NCBI GenBank assembly: GCA_910577925.1
Contig: CAJTOI010000004.1
Location: forward strand, 118,605 to 182,604
From: an uncultured Roseburia sp.
Lineage (GTDB): Bacteria > Bacillota > Clostridia > Lachnospirales > Lachnospiraceae
Direction of reading: 5' to 3'
DNA length: 64,000 nt
Both the position numbers and the translations under genes were made by a program. The notes beneath the pieces were generated by a model that was given only the letters and a program-made list of their open reading frames with translations, ran no database searches and was not told where the DNA came from. Below are positions 7,511 through 16,093 of the stretch, piece by piece. The stretch's first letter is position 1, and each line of letters begins with the position of its first letter.

Positions 7511-7878
7511 ACTGCCTGTCCCCCTCCGTCCTTTTTGCCGCGGCGCATGATAAACTGTGTGACGCAGCCGGAAACCGCCATCACCGCCACCGTGGAAACC
7601 ACCATAATCACTGCCACCGGCAGAAGCAGCGGTTTTAACGCAGGCCATGCGTCAATCAGCCCCGCACCGGCCGGAATAAACATCAGCGGCATAATCTCTA
7701 TCAGAAACTTTCCAGTCTCCCGCACCGCCTCAATTTTCAGCAATCCGGTAAGAAGCGCGGCAAAAAGAAGCAGTAATCCATAGATACTTGCAGGAACGGG
7801 AAGCGGCAGAAGCACCCGCAGCAGCTCACCCAGAAACGTGAACAGCAATATAATCAGAAATTGTTTTGCATATCGCAT
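7507..7878 (-). CDS. lrgA: LrgA/CidA family holin-like protein
   Basis: A 123-aa membrane protein of the CidA/LrgA family with about four transmembrane segments. The family motif PLPVPASIYGLLLLF is at residues 25-39, followed by MPLMFIPAGAGLID. The start ATG at 7878 has AGGAG upstream at good spacing; the longer frame to 7932 would add a charged stretch without an RBS. It is first in the lrgAB operon, whose promoter region overlaps the divergent promoter of the DegV gene. Confidence 0.92.
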   Translation of the reverse strand: MRYAKQFLIILLFTFLGELLRVLLPLPVPASIYGLLLLFAALLTGLLKIEAVRETGKFLIEIMPLMFIPAGAGLIDAWPALKPLLLPVAVIMVVSTVAVMAVSGCVTQFIMRRGKKDGGGQAV

Positions 7879-7914
7879 CTTTTCTCTCCTTACTGTTTTG
7901 ATAATCCAACTATC

Positions 7915-7943
7915 TTGACAACTTCTTTGCAATGTACTATATT
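7915..7943 (+). promoter_or_regulatory. Promoter of the DegV gene
   Basis: TTGACA and TATATT with 17-base spacing, a near-consensus vegetative promoter. On the opposite strand TTGTCA and TAATAT (18-base spacing) in the same stretch could drive lrgAB, so the two promoters overlap. Confidence 0.65.
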
Positions 7944-7992
7944 ACACTATCATATAATATTTTGACAATCAAACTTTTTTATGGAGGTACCT

Positions 7993-8841
7993 ATGAGCGT
8001 ACAGATTATCATTGACTCGGCTTCCGATCTGACAAAAGAGCAGATTAAAACGCTGGGAGTCACCTGCATCCCGTTAAAAACGATTTTCGGTGAGGAGGAG
8101 TTTTTAGACGGCGTCACCTTAAGCCATCAGGAATTTTATGAAAAGCTGATTGAGAGCGACTGCCTGCCCACCACCAGCCAGATTCCGCCCCACGAGTACG
8201 AATCCGCCTTCGCCGCCGTAAAAGCCGCCGGAGATACCGCGGTCGTCATCGTCCTTTCCTCCCGTCTCTCGGGCTCCTTCCAGAGCGCAAACATCGCCCT
8301 TGAAGGCTACGAGGATTGCATCCGCCTTGTGGACAGCGAAAATGTCTGCCTCGGCGAACAGATTCTCGTGCAGTACGCATGCCGTCTCCGCGATGAGGGC
8401 AAAAGCGCCCGGGAAATCGCCGCGGCACTCGACGCTAAGAAAAAGGATATCCGCGTGATCGCCCTCCTAGACACACTCGAATATTTAAAGCGCGGCGGCC
8501 GCATCTCCGGGGCGGCGGCTCTGGCCGGAAATCTGCTCTCCATCAAACCGGTCATCGCCATCGTGGACGGCGAGGTGGCGGTTCTCGGCAAAGCGCGCGG
8601 CTCCAAAAACGGAAATAACATGCTGATGCAGGAAATCGGCAAAACCGGAGGCATCGATTATACCATGCCGTTTTGTCTGGGCTACACCGGGCTTGACGAC
8701 TCCCTTCTGCAAAAATATATCGCGGACAGCAGCTCGCTCTGGAAAGACAAAGTTGAGACGCTTCCCATAAGCACGATCGGAAGCACGATCGGAACCCACA
8801 CCGGTCCCGGCGGCGTCTGCGTTTCCTTCTTCGCAAAATAA
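7993..8841 (+). CDS. DegV family fatty-acid-binding protein
   Basis: A 282-aa DegV/FakB-type protein. Such proteins hold a long-chain fatty acid so that FakA can phosphorylate it for phospholipid synthesis. Seen: IIIDSASDLTKEQ at the N-terminus, LPTTSQIPP (the conserved TSQP-type loop), VLSSRLSGSFQSA, LDTLEYLKRGGRIS, and a C-terminal IGSTIGTHTGPGGV motif. The ATG at 7993 is preferred over that at 7981, as GGAGGT falls between them at proper spacing for the second. No fakA is nearby. Confidence 0.93.
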   Translation: MSVQIIIDSASDLTKEQIKTLGVTCIPLKTIFGEEEFLDGVTLSHQEFYEKLIESDCLPTTSQIPPHEYESAFAAVKAAGDTAVVIVLSSRLSGSFQSANIALEGYEDCIRLVDSENVCLGEQILVQYACRLRDEGKSAREIAAALDAKKKDIRVIALLDTLEYLKRGGRISGAAALAGNLLSIKPVIAIVDGEVAVLGKARGSKNGNNMLMQEIGKTGGIDYTMPFCLGYTGLDDSLLQKYIADSSSLWKDKVETLPISTIGSTIGTHTGPGGVCVSFFAK

Positions 8842-8869
8842 GCCGCTTAACATTAATATTTCCGGCAAT

Positions 8870-9520
8870 TTACAGCACTTTTTCCACTTCTTCCAGCCGT
8901 TTCTCAAACTGTACATAGAAATCGCCATTGTCGTAAGGCTTCACATAAAACAGCTGCAGGAGAAACAGATGAATCGTTTTTTCTTCCGTCTCGTCACGGT
9001 TTTTGAGGTGCTCCTGCACCCGGCTTTTCAGCCCGTGCCACTGCAGCAGGAATCTCTCCTGCTGCTTTGTGCCGGAGCCGTCGAGCCACTTTCCGACTTT
9101 TACCTTAACCGTTCCCGGCTTTTCGCAGGCGCCCGCCTGCAGAAAATAAGAAATCCGGCCTTCCTCGTAGATCCTTCCAAGCGGAAATACTCTGCACAAT
9201 CCCGGCCGCGCGGTGTGAATCCGGCAGCGGCCCGCCTCATCCAAAAAGCCGCAGCGGTTCGTCCGCTCATCCATTTTCAAATACGGCAGGATCATTCCGT
9301 CCGCCACGCACAGCGCAATGCGGCCTTCCGCGGTCAGCTGCTCAAATGTGCTTCCGGTCGCTTCCGAAAGCATCCGGATATCACTGGGGTCAAGAAGAAT
9401 CGATTCCCCCATATCCACACAGCAGGCATGACAGCCCTCGCAGCCGCGGCATGCGGCTCTCACCATATCCTTTGTCCCATATATTTTCCCGTCGGATATC
9501 TCCTGTAAATCCCGTAACAT
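8870..9520 (-). CDS. YkgJ-type cysteine cluster protein
   Basis: A 216-aa protein of the YkgJ / Fe-S cluster-containing family (COG0727-like). The pattern CRGCEGCHACCVDMG near residue 27, followed by CGFLDEAGRCRIHTARPGLCRVFPLGR, holds the eight or so conserved cysteines that are likely metal or zinc ligands. The biochemical role is unknown for this family. The ATG at 9520 has GGGGG upstream; the open frame extends to 9613 but that part has no family similarity and contains the promoter zone of metN on the other strand. Confidence 0.85.
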   Translation of the reverse strand: MLRDLQEISDGKIYGTKDMVRAACRGCEGCHACCVDMGESILLDPSDIRMLSEATGSTFEQLTAEGRIALCVADGMILPYLKMDERTNRCGFLDEAGRCRIHTARPGLCRVFPLGRIYEEGRISYFLQAGACEKPGTVKVKVGKWLDGSGTKQQERFLLQWHGLKSRVQEHLKNRDETEEKTIHLFLLQLFYVKPYDNGDFYVQFEKRLEEVEKVL

Positions 9521-9673
9521 TGCAATCCCCCTGTCAGAACACCGGTTATTCTCTCCGTTTACTGCCGGCAGAACCGTTATCCGCGCCTGCCGACCGAAGG
9601 TATTGTACCCCATCTGTCCGAAATATTCAATCCGTTATAGGTTTATCCTATATCCGGCAATCGGCTTCTCATA

Positions 9674-9703
9674 TTAACACCTTTTTAAATTCCACGCTAT
9701 AAT
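9674..9703 (+). promoter_or_regulatory. Promoter of metNIQ
   Basis: TTAACA and a perfect TATAAT with 18-base spacing, 44 bases before the metN start. The leader is too short for an S-box riboswitch, so control by SAM through that route is unlikely. Confidence 0.6.
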
Positions 9704-9746
9704 ATAGCTTGTATCAAAAAGACGTCTGTTTTTGAAAGGATTTTTT

Positions 9747-10802
9747 ATGCCGGCTATACAAGTACATCATCTATACAAAACTTTTACACAGAAAGAGGGC
9801 TGTGTGGAGGCGCTGCAGGACATTTCCCTGCAGATTGAGGCGGGCGACATTTACGGCATCATCGGCATGTCCGGCGCCGGGAAAAGCACGCTCGTGCGCT
9901 GCCTGAACTATCTCGAGCGCCCCACGGAAGGCGAAGTCATCATTGACGGCCGGAATCTGGCCGACCTCTCCGAGCGGGAACTCCGGGCGCAGCGCAGCAG
10001 CATTGCCATGATTTTTCAGCATTTTAATCTGCTGATGCAGAAAAACGTGCTGGACAACGTCTGCTTTCCGATGCTGATTCAAGGGCGCAAAAAGAGCGAC
10101 GCAAGAGTCAGGGCAATGGAGCTTCTGCAGACCGTAGGCCTCGCAGAAAAGGCAAAAGCCTATCCGGCGCAGCTCTCCGGCGGGCAGAAACAGCGGGTGG
10201 CCATAGCAAGAGCACTCGCCTCCGATCCCAAAATTCTGCTCTGCGACGAGGCGACAAGCGCCTTAGACCCCCAGACGACCGCCTCGATTCTGGAATTGCT
10301 GCGGGAAATCAACCGCAGCTTCGGCATCACAATGGTGGTCATCACGCACCAGATGTCTGTGATCCGCGAAATCTGCAGCCATGTCGCCATCCTTGAACAT
10401 GGGCGTCTGGCCGAACAGGGCGAAGTGGAAGAGATTTTCAACCACCCGAAATCAAAGGTAGCCCGGGATCTGATTCTGAGGGACCGCCCCGAGGGCAGCT
10501 GGGAGGGCGACGCGACCTGGGAGGGGGAAAACCGCCAGCGCCCGCTGCTCGCCGCAGACCGGAAGCTGCGCATTGTGTTTTCCGAAAACTCGGCGTTTGA
10601 GCCCGTTATCGCAAATATGGTGCTCAAATTCGGCGTTCCGGTCAATATCCTGCGGGCCGACACCAAAAACGTCGGCGGCGTGGCAAAGGGTGAAATGATT
10701 CTCGGACTCCCGCCGGAGCCGGGACTGCATCAGGAGATGGAGCGCTACCTGACGGAAAAAGGACTTGAGATTGAGGAGGTGACAGACGATGTGGACGAAT
10801 GA
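9747..10802 (+). CDS. metN: Methionine ABC transporter ATP-binding protein
   Basis: ATPase of the MetNIQ D/L-methionine importer. The 351-aa product has Walker A GMSGAGKST (about residue 39), signature LSGGQKQRVAIARAL and Walker B ILLCDEATSALD, then a C-terminal NIL domain (about 265-340), which is the methionine-sensing regulatory domain of MetN. The ATG at 9747 has GAAAGGA upstream; an in-frame TTG five codons earlier overlaps that RBS and was set aside. Its 3' end overlaps metI by 14 bases, so the genes are translationally coupled. Confidence 0.95.
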   Translation: MPAIQVHHLYKTFTQKEGCVEALQDISLQIEAGDIYGIIGMSGAGKSTLVRCLNYLERPTEGEVIIDGRNLADLSERELRAQRSSIAMIFQHFNLLMQKNVLDNVCFPMLIQGRKKSDARVRAMELLQTVGLAEKAKAYPAQLSGGQKQRVAIARALASDPKILLCDEATSALDPQTTASILELLREINRSFGITMVVITHQMSVIREICSHVAILEHGRLAEQGEVEEIFNHPKSKVARDLILRDRPEGSWEGDATWEGENRQRPLLAADRKLRIVFSENSAFEPVIANMVLKFGVPVNILRADTKNVGGVAKGEMILGLPPEPGLHQEMERYLTEKGLEIEEVTDDVDE

Positions 10803-11448
10803 AACCATACGGATGATTATCAGCGGAATCGGCGAGACCCTCTACATGGTCATCACCGCGACGGCCGCAGGCTACCTGTTCGGACTTCCGCTCGGAATCC
10901 TTCTGGCAGTCACTGACAAAGACGGAATCCGCCCGAATGCAATCTGTTATAAAGTGTTTGACACCCTCTCCAATATCATCCGCAGTATTCCGTTTTTAAT
11001 TCTGATGATTATGCTGATTCCGTTTACGAGAGCGCTCATCGGCAAAAGCTACGGCCCCACGGCCACCATCGTATCACTTGTGGTCGCGGCCATCCCTTTT
11101 ATCGGCCGCATGGTGGAATCCTCCTTAAAGGAGGTCGATGCCGGGGTCATCGAGGCAGCCCGCTCCATGGGCGCAGGCACCTTCACCATCATCACGCGGG
11201 TGCTGCTGGTTGAGGCCAGAACTTCCCTGCTGGTCGGAAGCACCATCGCCATCGGAACCATTCTCGGCTACTCGGCGATGGCCGGCGCCGTCGGCGGCGG
11301 CGGACTCGGAGATCTTGCGGTGCGCTACGGCTATCACCGCTGGCAGACCGACATCATGTTTGTGACTGTCATTCTGCTGATTGTGCTCGTTCAGATTTTC
11401 CAGTCCATCGGTATGCACATCGCCTCCCGGTCAGACCGCAGGAAATAA
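10789..11448 (+). CDS. metI: Methionine ABC transporter permease
   Basis: A 219-aa membrane permease of MetNIQ with five to six transmembrane segments. The EAA-type loop that contacts MetN is visible as EAARSMGAGTFTIITRVLLVEA. The ATG lies inside the end of metN, preceded by GAGGAGGT. C-terminal to the loop are the conserved GAVGGGGLGDLAVRYGYHRW residues that are typical of MetI. Confidence 0.96.
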   Translation: MWTNETIRMIISGIGETLYMVITATAAGYLFGLPLGILLAVTDKDGIRPNAICYKVFDTLSNIIRSIPFLILMIMLIPFTRALIGKSYGPTATIVSLVVAAIPFIGRMVESSLKEVDAGVIEAARSMGAGTFTIITRVLLVEARTSLLVGSTIAIGTILGYSAMAGAVGGGGLGDLAVRYGYHRWQTDIMFVTVILLIVLVQIFQSIGMHIASRSDRRK

Positions 11449-11534
11449 GCTTTTATATACGCCATTTACAAACATTGAAAAACCAGGCGTATTCACAAAA
11501 ATAAAATGAAAATATAAGAAAAGAGGACATGATT

Positions 11535-12500
11535 ATGAAAAAGAAATTATTGACAGGTATTTTGGCGGGGATTCTGGCAGTCGGAGCGCTGACCGGCTGC
11601 GGCAATAACTCGGACGGCGCGACGGCGGTATTAAAGAATCCGGCCGATACACAGACAAGCGACAACCCGGACGGCGCGACGGCGGACAGCGGCGCGGCTG
11701 CGGATCAGGATTCCGACAGCGGCGCGGCGGCAGACAGCGATGCAGCAGACGGCGGCTCTGCCGCGGAAGGCGGCACGATCACGGTAGCCGCTTCCCCGAC
11801 TCCCCACGCCGAAATCTTAGAGCAGGCCAAGCCGCTTCTCGCAGATCAGGGCTGGGATTTGCAGGTCACTGTCTTTGACGACTATATTATGCCGAACGAC
11901 GTGGTGGAAAGCGGCGAATTTGATGCGAATTATTTTCAGCATATCCCTTACCTGGAGCAATTCAACACAGACAAAGGCACACACTTAGTCAACGCGGGCG
12001 GCATCCACTATGAGCCCTTCGGCATCTATCCGGGAACCAAAAGCGATCTCTCCGCACTCGAAGCCGGCGATGTCATCGCAATTCCGAACGATACCACCAA
12101 CGAGGCAAGAGCGCTGCTTCTGCTGCAGGACAACGGCATTATCACCTTAAAGGACGGAGCCGGGCTGACCGCCACCGTCAATGATATCGCGGAAAATCCC
12201 TATAATATCACATTTGAAGAGCTCGAGGCCGCACAGGTGGCACGCGTCGTTTCAGAGGTCTCCTTCGTGGTCTTAAACGGAAACTATGCACTTGCCGCAG
12301 GCTTCTCGGTCGGCCAGGACTCCATCGCCTATGAGAAATCCGACTCCGAGGCGGCCCAGACTTATGTGAACGTTATCGCCGTAAAAGAAGGAAACGAGAC
12401 AAATCCCGGCGTGCAGGCGCTCGTGGAGGTACTGAAATCCGACGATATCAAGCAGTACATTAACGACGCCTACGACGGCGCAGTTATCCCGTTTGAATAG
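11535..12500 (+). CDS. metQ: Methionine-binding lipoprotein (MetQ/NlpA family)
   Basis: Substrate-binding lipoprotein of the methionine importer, 321 aa. The signal peptide ends in the lipobox LTGC at about residue 21, so the mature Cys is lipid-anchored outside the cell. An unusual Ala/Asp/Gly/Ser-rich linker of roughly 55 residues follows (imperfect repeats of DGATA and DSGAAAD), then the NlpA domain (ITVAASPTPHAEIL, EFDANYFQHIPYLE, IPNDTTNEARALLLLQ). Of two ATGs (11529, 11535) the second has the better distance from AAGAGGA. A strong terminator follows. Confidence 0.95.
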   Translation: MKKKLLTGILAGILAVGALTGCGNNSDGATAVLKNPADTQTSDNPDGATADSGAAADQDSDSGAAADSDAADGGSAAEGGTITVAASPTPHAEILEQAKPLLADQGWDLQVTVFDDYIMPNDVVESGEFDANYFQHIPYLEQFNTDKGTHLVNAGGIHYEPFGIYPGTKSDLSALEAGDVIAIPNDTTNEARALLLLQDNGIITLKDGAGLTATVNDIAENPYNITFEELEAAQVARVVSEVSFVVLNGNYALAAGFSVGQDSIAYEKSDSEAAQTYVNVIAVKEGNETNPGVQALVEVLKSDDIKQYINDAYDGAVIPFE

Positions 12501-12532
12501 AATATTAATTATAGATTTTATTATATACAAAA

Positions 12533-12593
12533 AAAAGACGGCCGGACAACGGAGTGCCCGCACAGCATGCAGCCCGTTGTCCGGCTGTCTTTT
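12533..12593. terminator. Terminator of metNIQ and of the LysR gene (bidirectional)
   Basis: Long stem AGACGGCCGGACAACGG / CCGTTGTCCGGCTGTCT with a 21-base loop, an A-run on the left and TTTT on the right, between convergent metQ and the LysR gene. Confidence 0.85.
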
Positions 12594-12629
12594 CCGTTCA
12601 TACCGCGCCGTCAGGCAGCCGCACTTTTT

Positions 12630-13535
12630 TTACATAATCTTCTCCTTGTACTTTTTCAGTTCCCCCACATAGATTTCGCCGATATGGCTCAGCTTTGCCC
12701 CCTTGCGCTTCACATAGCCGATACGCATTTTCTCCGTCTCCCGCAGAGGAACGGCGCGGTACTCATCGCCGTTTAGCTCCTCGCAGACAATGCCGGAGCA
12801 CAGAGTATAGGCGTTAATCCCTTTCATAAAATTTAAAAGCGTCGCCCGGTCGCTGGCCTTAATCAGCCGCTTGTAATCATAAGTGCTCTTCATCTCCTCC
12901 GCGAGATACAGAGAGCTGTTCTTCCCCTGGTCAAACGAGAGACACGGATACGCGTCGAGCTCTTCCATTGAAATCACCGCCTGCTCTGCCAGCGGATGCC
13001 CCGCCCAGAGATACACATAGGTATCGCAGCTGAACAGCTCGACAAATTCGAGTCCCTTCTCGTGAATAATCTTGTTCATAACCTTCTCGTTAAAATCATT
13101 CAGATAAAGCACGCCTATCTCGCTCTTAAAATTGCGGACATTCTCCATCACGTCGTAAGTCGTCGTCTCGTTTGCCGCAAACTCATACCGGTCCATCCCC
13201 GCCTGCTTCACCGTCTCCACAAAGGCTTTTACCGCAAACGTATAGTGCTGCATCGACACACTGAACTTTTCCTTCCGCTGTTTGTCCACATAGCGGGACT
13301 GCAGCAGCCCGAACTGCTCCGTCACCTGCCTCGCGTAGCCGAGGAACTCCTCCCCCTCCGGCGTTATGACAATCCCGCGGTTCGAGCGCAGAAAAATCTG
13401 GAGTCCGATTTCCCCCTCCAGCTCCTTGATCGTCTCCGACAGACTCGGCTGCGAGAGAAACAGCCGCTTTGCTGCCTCATTCATCGAGCCGCAGTCGGCG
13501 ATCGAAAGCGCATAGCGCAACTGCTGCAATGTCAT
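12630..13535 (-). CDS. LysR family transcriptional regulator
   Basis: A 301-aa LysR-type regulator. The winged helix-turn-helix covers residues 1-60 (MTLQQLRYALSIADCGSMNEAAKRLFLSQPSLSETIKELE, read in pieces), followed by a linker helix and a periplasmic-binding-like effector domain (about 90-295). It lies tail to tail with metQ; control of sulfur or methionine uptake is possible, but LysR genes more often regulate a divergent neighbour, and here the upstream gene runs in the same direction. The target is therefore unknown. The upstream membrane-protein gene ends only 3 bases before its start codon. Confidence 0.9.
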   Translation of the reverse strand: MTLQQLRYALSIADCGSMNEAAKRLFLSQPSLSETIKELEGEIGLQIFLRSNRGIVITPEGEEFLGYARQVTEQFGLLQSRYVDKQRKEKFSVSMQHYTFAVKAFVETVKQAGMDRYEFAANETTTYDVMENVRNFKSEIGVLYLNDFNEKVMNKIIHEKGLEFVELFSCDTYVYLWAGHPLAEQAVISMEELDAYPCLSFDQGKNSSLYLAEEMKSTYDYKRLIKASDRATLLNFMKGINAYTLCSGIVCEELNGDEYRAVPLRETEKMRIGYVKRKGAKLSHIGEIYVGELKKYKEKIM

Positions 13536-13538
13536 TTC

Positions 13539-13955
13539 TCACACCTCTTCCCCGTCGTCCCGGTCTCCCCCGATCAGACCCGCAATCGCTTTCACAATCT
13601 GCCGGATAACCGCAAACACCGTATACATCACGACAAATCCGAACACACCCATCACGATATCCGCAAACTCCATCGCGCCGGTGTTTGTCACCTTCTGCCC
13701 GATTTCGATGGCAAACGTAATCACGATAATCAGCGTAAACACATAAATCCAGGCGATTGTCATCACATGGCCGCGCTTCGCAAGCCACTTGAACACCGGA
13801 TAGACCGTAAAGATAAGCCCCATGCCAAGCACTCCGATCACCAGAAAATGAAGCTGTTTATCGGTAAAATTATACTCATATGCATCATTTAAACGCAGCA
13901 GCCAGCTGTGAATTTTCGCGATGCATTCCACAATCCAATACAGTAATTCTTTCAT
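13539..13955 (-). CDS. Small integral membrane protein of unknown function
   Basis: A 138-aa protein with about three predicted membrane segments (residues 38-58, 68-88, 98-120) and an acidic C-terminal tail (GGDRDDGEEV). The segment LHFLVIGVLGMGL with later GAMEFADIVMGVFGF resembles VanZ-like small membrane proteins, but I cannot assign the family firmly. It is directly upstream of, and probably co-transcribed with, the LysR gene. Confidence 0.75.
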   Translation of the reverse strand: MKELLYWIVECIAKIHSWLLRLNDAYEYNFTDKQLHFLVIGVLGMGLIFTVYPVFKWLAKRGHVMTIAWIYVFTLIIVITFAIEIGQKVTNTGAMEFADIVMGVFGFVVMYTVFAVIRQIVKAIAGLIGGDRDDGEEV

Positions 13956-14081
13956 TCTCCCTCACATTCTGCCGCCGCGGGCGGCCCGCTCGGCCGGCAA
14001 AACCTGCGCCGGCGCACATATTTTGTATCAGCTTACTACGATCCGGCGCAAAACGCAAGCCTCATCCGCCGCGCGGGCCAC

Positions 14082-14110
14082 TTGCCAGAATGATCTTTTT
14101 CCGCTATGAT
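14082..14110 (+). promoter_or_regulatory. Promoter of the Crp/Fnr gene
   Basis: TTGCCA and TATGAT spaced by exactly 17 bases, 73 bases before the start codon. Confidence 0.6.
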
Positions 14111-14182
14111 AGTGTGAAGGAAACAGAGTTCCCCCGCAATCCGGATTTGATCCTTCGCAGAGCGGAGGCATGGAGAATTGAT

Positions 14183-14857
14183 ATGTTAAATCAAGATGAA
14201 ATTTCTTTACTACAAAAAAAGCTCCCGTTCTGGGAACATTTAACCGCGCCGCAGCGGAATGCGCTGCTCGCGGGCGCAGCCGCGGCACGCTTTACCGCCG
14301 GTCAGGCCATCCACTGCGGCGAGACAGACTGCATCGGTCTGCTCATCGTAAAGACCGGCACGATACGCACTTATATGACCTCGGACGAGGGGCGGGAAAT
14401 CACGCTGTACCGCTTGGAAGGCGGAGATATCTGCATCCTCTCCGCCTCCTGTGTCCTGGATTCCATTGATTTCGACGTGTCCATCGACGCCGAGTCCGAC
14501 TGCGAACTGCTGCTGCTCGGCGCGGCTTCCTTCGCGCGCCTGTCTGCCGAAAATGTCTATGTCGAACTGTTTTCTTACCGGCTGGCGACAGAGCGCTTTT
14601 CGGATGTCATGTGGGCCATGCAGCAGATCCTTTTCATGAGTTTCGACAAACGCCTCGCGACCTTTCTGCTCGACGAATCCGCAAAAACCGGCAGCAATGA
14701 ACTGCACCTGACCCATGAGCAGATCGCAAGATATCTCGGCTCCGCCAGAGAAGTCGTCTCCCGGATGCTCAAATACTTTGCGAAGGAAGGCTATATCACC
14801 GCCTCCCGCGGCACCGTCACTCTTGCTGACCGGAAGGGCCTGCGGAGCCTTCTGTAG
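14183..14857 (+). CDS. Crp/Fnr family transcriptional regulator
   Basis: A 224-aa regulator with an N-terminal cyclic-nucleotide-binding-like beta-roll (residues 15-120) and a C-terminal Crp-type helix-turn-helix (LTHEQIARYLGSAREVVSRMLKYF, about 170-192). The ATG at 14183 follows TGGAG. It lacks the N-terminal Cys cluster of E. coli Fnr, so it is unlikely to hold an Fe-S sensor there. It is convergent with, and overlaps by 41 bases, a membrane 4Fe-4S protein gene; this pairing of a Crp-type regulator with a 4Fe-4S gene suggests a redox role (inference). Confidence 0.9.
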   Translation: MLNQDEISLLQKKLPFWEHLTAPQRNALLAGAAAARFTAGQAIHCGETDCIGLLIVKTGTIRTYMTSDEGREITLYRLEGGDICILSASCVLDSIDFDVSIDAESDCELLLLGAASFARLSAENVYVELFSYRLATERFSDVMWAMQQILFMSFDKRLATFLLDESAKTGSNELHLTHEQIARYLGSAREVVSRMLKYFAKEGYITASRGTVTLADRKGLRSLL

Positions 14858-15704
14858 CCGTCTGTGCGCGCTCCCCGCGGTGCTTTAACCTGCAAATCCC
14901 CTGCGTCATCGTTCCCATCGGGCAGTACGCACACCATGAGCGCGGCTTAAACAAAAGCATCGTGACAAGCCCGAGCACCGTCGACGTCAGCATCACACTG
15001 TAAAACCCGAACGAAAACTGTGCCACCCACGGGGCAAACAGCGTACCGTGGTATGCAAACTGCCAGGGCAGCTTAAAGGTCCACAACAGCGTCACCGCCT
15101 GGCGCAGACTGCCGCTTCCCGCAAATACAAGATATGTGGCAAACAGCATATTTCCGAACATAACGAGGAAAAAAATCAAAAATCCGTAGCGGAAAGCCGT
15201 GCTTTTGAGAAAGCGCGGTATATCCCGCTTCCGCGACAGGCCGAACCGGTTTCCGAGCAGGTCAAACAGCTGTCCGCGCCCGCAGTATCTGTTGCAGTAC
15301 GCCTTATTTCCCTTCACGATTGAGATTCCGAGCGGCACGAAAAAGCAGATCAGCCCCAGCCACGCAAACAGGATATTCACAAATCCCAAAATCAGATATG
15401 TAAGCGAGACAATCCACAGATAATCGTACCATTTACGTGTCTTTTTACCGTTTCCCGATGTGTTTGGCGGCGTTTTTTTCGCCGGCGGCGCCGTCTGCCT
15501 CTCCGCCTCCTTTATTGTGATCACCGATGCCGGGCACGCTTTCGCACACAGGCCGCAGCCCACGCACGCTTCCCTGTCTACCTTCGCCGTAATGCCCTGC
15601 GGCACACTGACTGCACCGCGGGGACAGGCTTTTATGCAATTTCCGCAGCCCACGCACTGCGTTTCGTCCACGGAAGCAAACCGCTTTATCTGTTTCGTCG
15701 CCAT
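14817..15704 (-). CDS. Membrane-bound 4Fe-4S protein (NapH/CcoG-like)
   Basis: A 295-aa electron-transfer protein. The N-terminus carries two ferredoxin motifs (CVGCGNCIKACP and CVGCGLCAKACP, residues 17-59). Then come about four transmembrane segments, a CNRYCGRGQ motif and a late CAYCPMGTM motif, as in the NapH / polyferredoxin-like family. It probably passes electrons across or along the cytoplasmic membrane. AAGGAG precedes the ATG. Its last 14 codons overlap the end of the convergent Crp gene. It is preceded by a ferredoxin gene. Confidence 0.9.
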   Translation of the reverse strand: MATKQIKRFASVDETQCVGCGNCIKACPRGAVSVPQGITAKVDREACVGCGLCAKACPASVITIKEAERQTAPPAKKTPPNTSGNGKKTRKWYDYLWIVSLTYLILGFVNILFAWLGLICFFVPLGISIVKGNKAYCNRYCGRGQLFDLLGNRFGLSRKRDIPRFLKSTAFRYGFLIFFLVMFGNMLFATYLVFAGSGSLRQAVTLLWTFKLPWQFAYHGTLFAPWVAQFSFGFYSVMLTSTVLGLVTMLLFKPRSWCAYCPMGTMTQGICRLKHRGERAQTATEGSAGPSGQQE

Positions 15705-15792
15705 ACCGTTACTCCTTCATTTTTTCTATAGAATAACAGGTTCCGCCGAAAAGTTCTGTGACACAGTCACACGATCCAAAAGCCGCTCCGTG

Positions 15793-15978
15793 TCATTCCT
15801 GAATATCAATGACAGATACCGGGCAGTTATCTCTGGCTTCCTTTGCAAGCTCCTCGTTTTCCGGGGCTACATCCGCATATGCCTCTGCATAGCCGTCATC
15901 TCCGAATCGGAATACATCCGGGCATGTGCCCACGCAGGCGCCGCATGCGATACAGCCGTCGTTTACCTTTGCCTTCAC
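15793..15978 (-). CDS. Small single-cluster ferredoxin
   Basis: A 61-aa ferredoxin with CIACGACVGTCP near the N-terminus and a remote DNCPV Cys, the pattern for one [4Fe-4S] cluster. A GTG start at 15978 is chosen because AAAGGAGGG lies upstream of it; an in-frame ATG would overlap that RBS. It donates electrons in the cytoplasm to unknown partners. It lies between the DUF2971-type gene and the membrane 4Fe-4S gene, all on the same strand. Confidence 0.9.
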   Translation of the reverse strand: MKAKVNDGCIACGACVGTCPDVFRFGDDGYAEAYADVAPENEELAKEARDNCPVSVIDIQE

Positions 15979-16093
15979 ACAAATCCCTCCTTTCATTTTA
16001 GGGACAGTATGCGCCGATCCGGCGGATTTTATACCTGCACCGCATGTTTTTCTTTTCCGTCCCGCGTTTTCCCTCCGCCCGGACAAAAAACGC

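Noticed and set aside
9521..9746. S-box (SAM) riboswitch before metN
   Set aside because: The putative promoter leaves a leader of only about 40 bases and no S-box core is seen.
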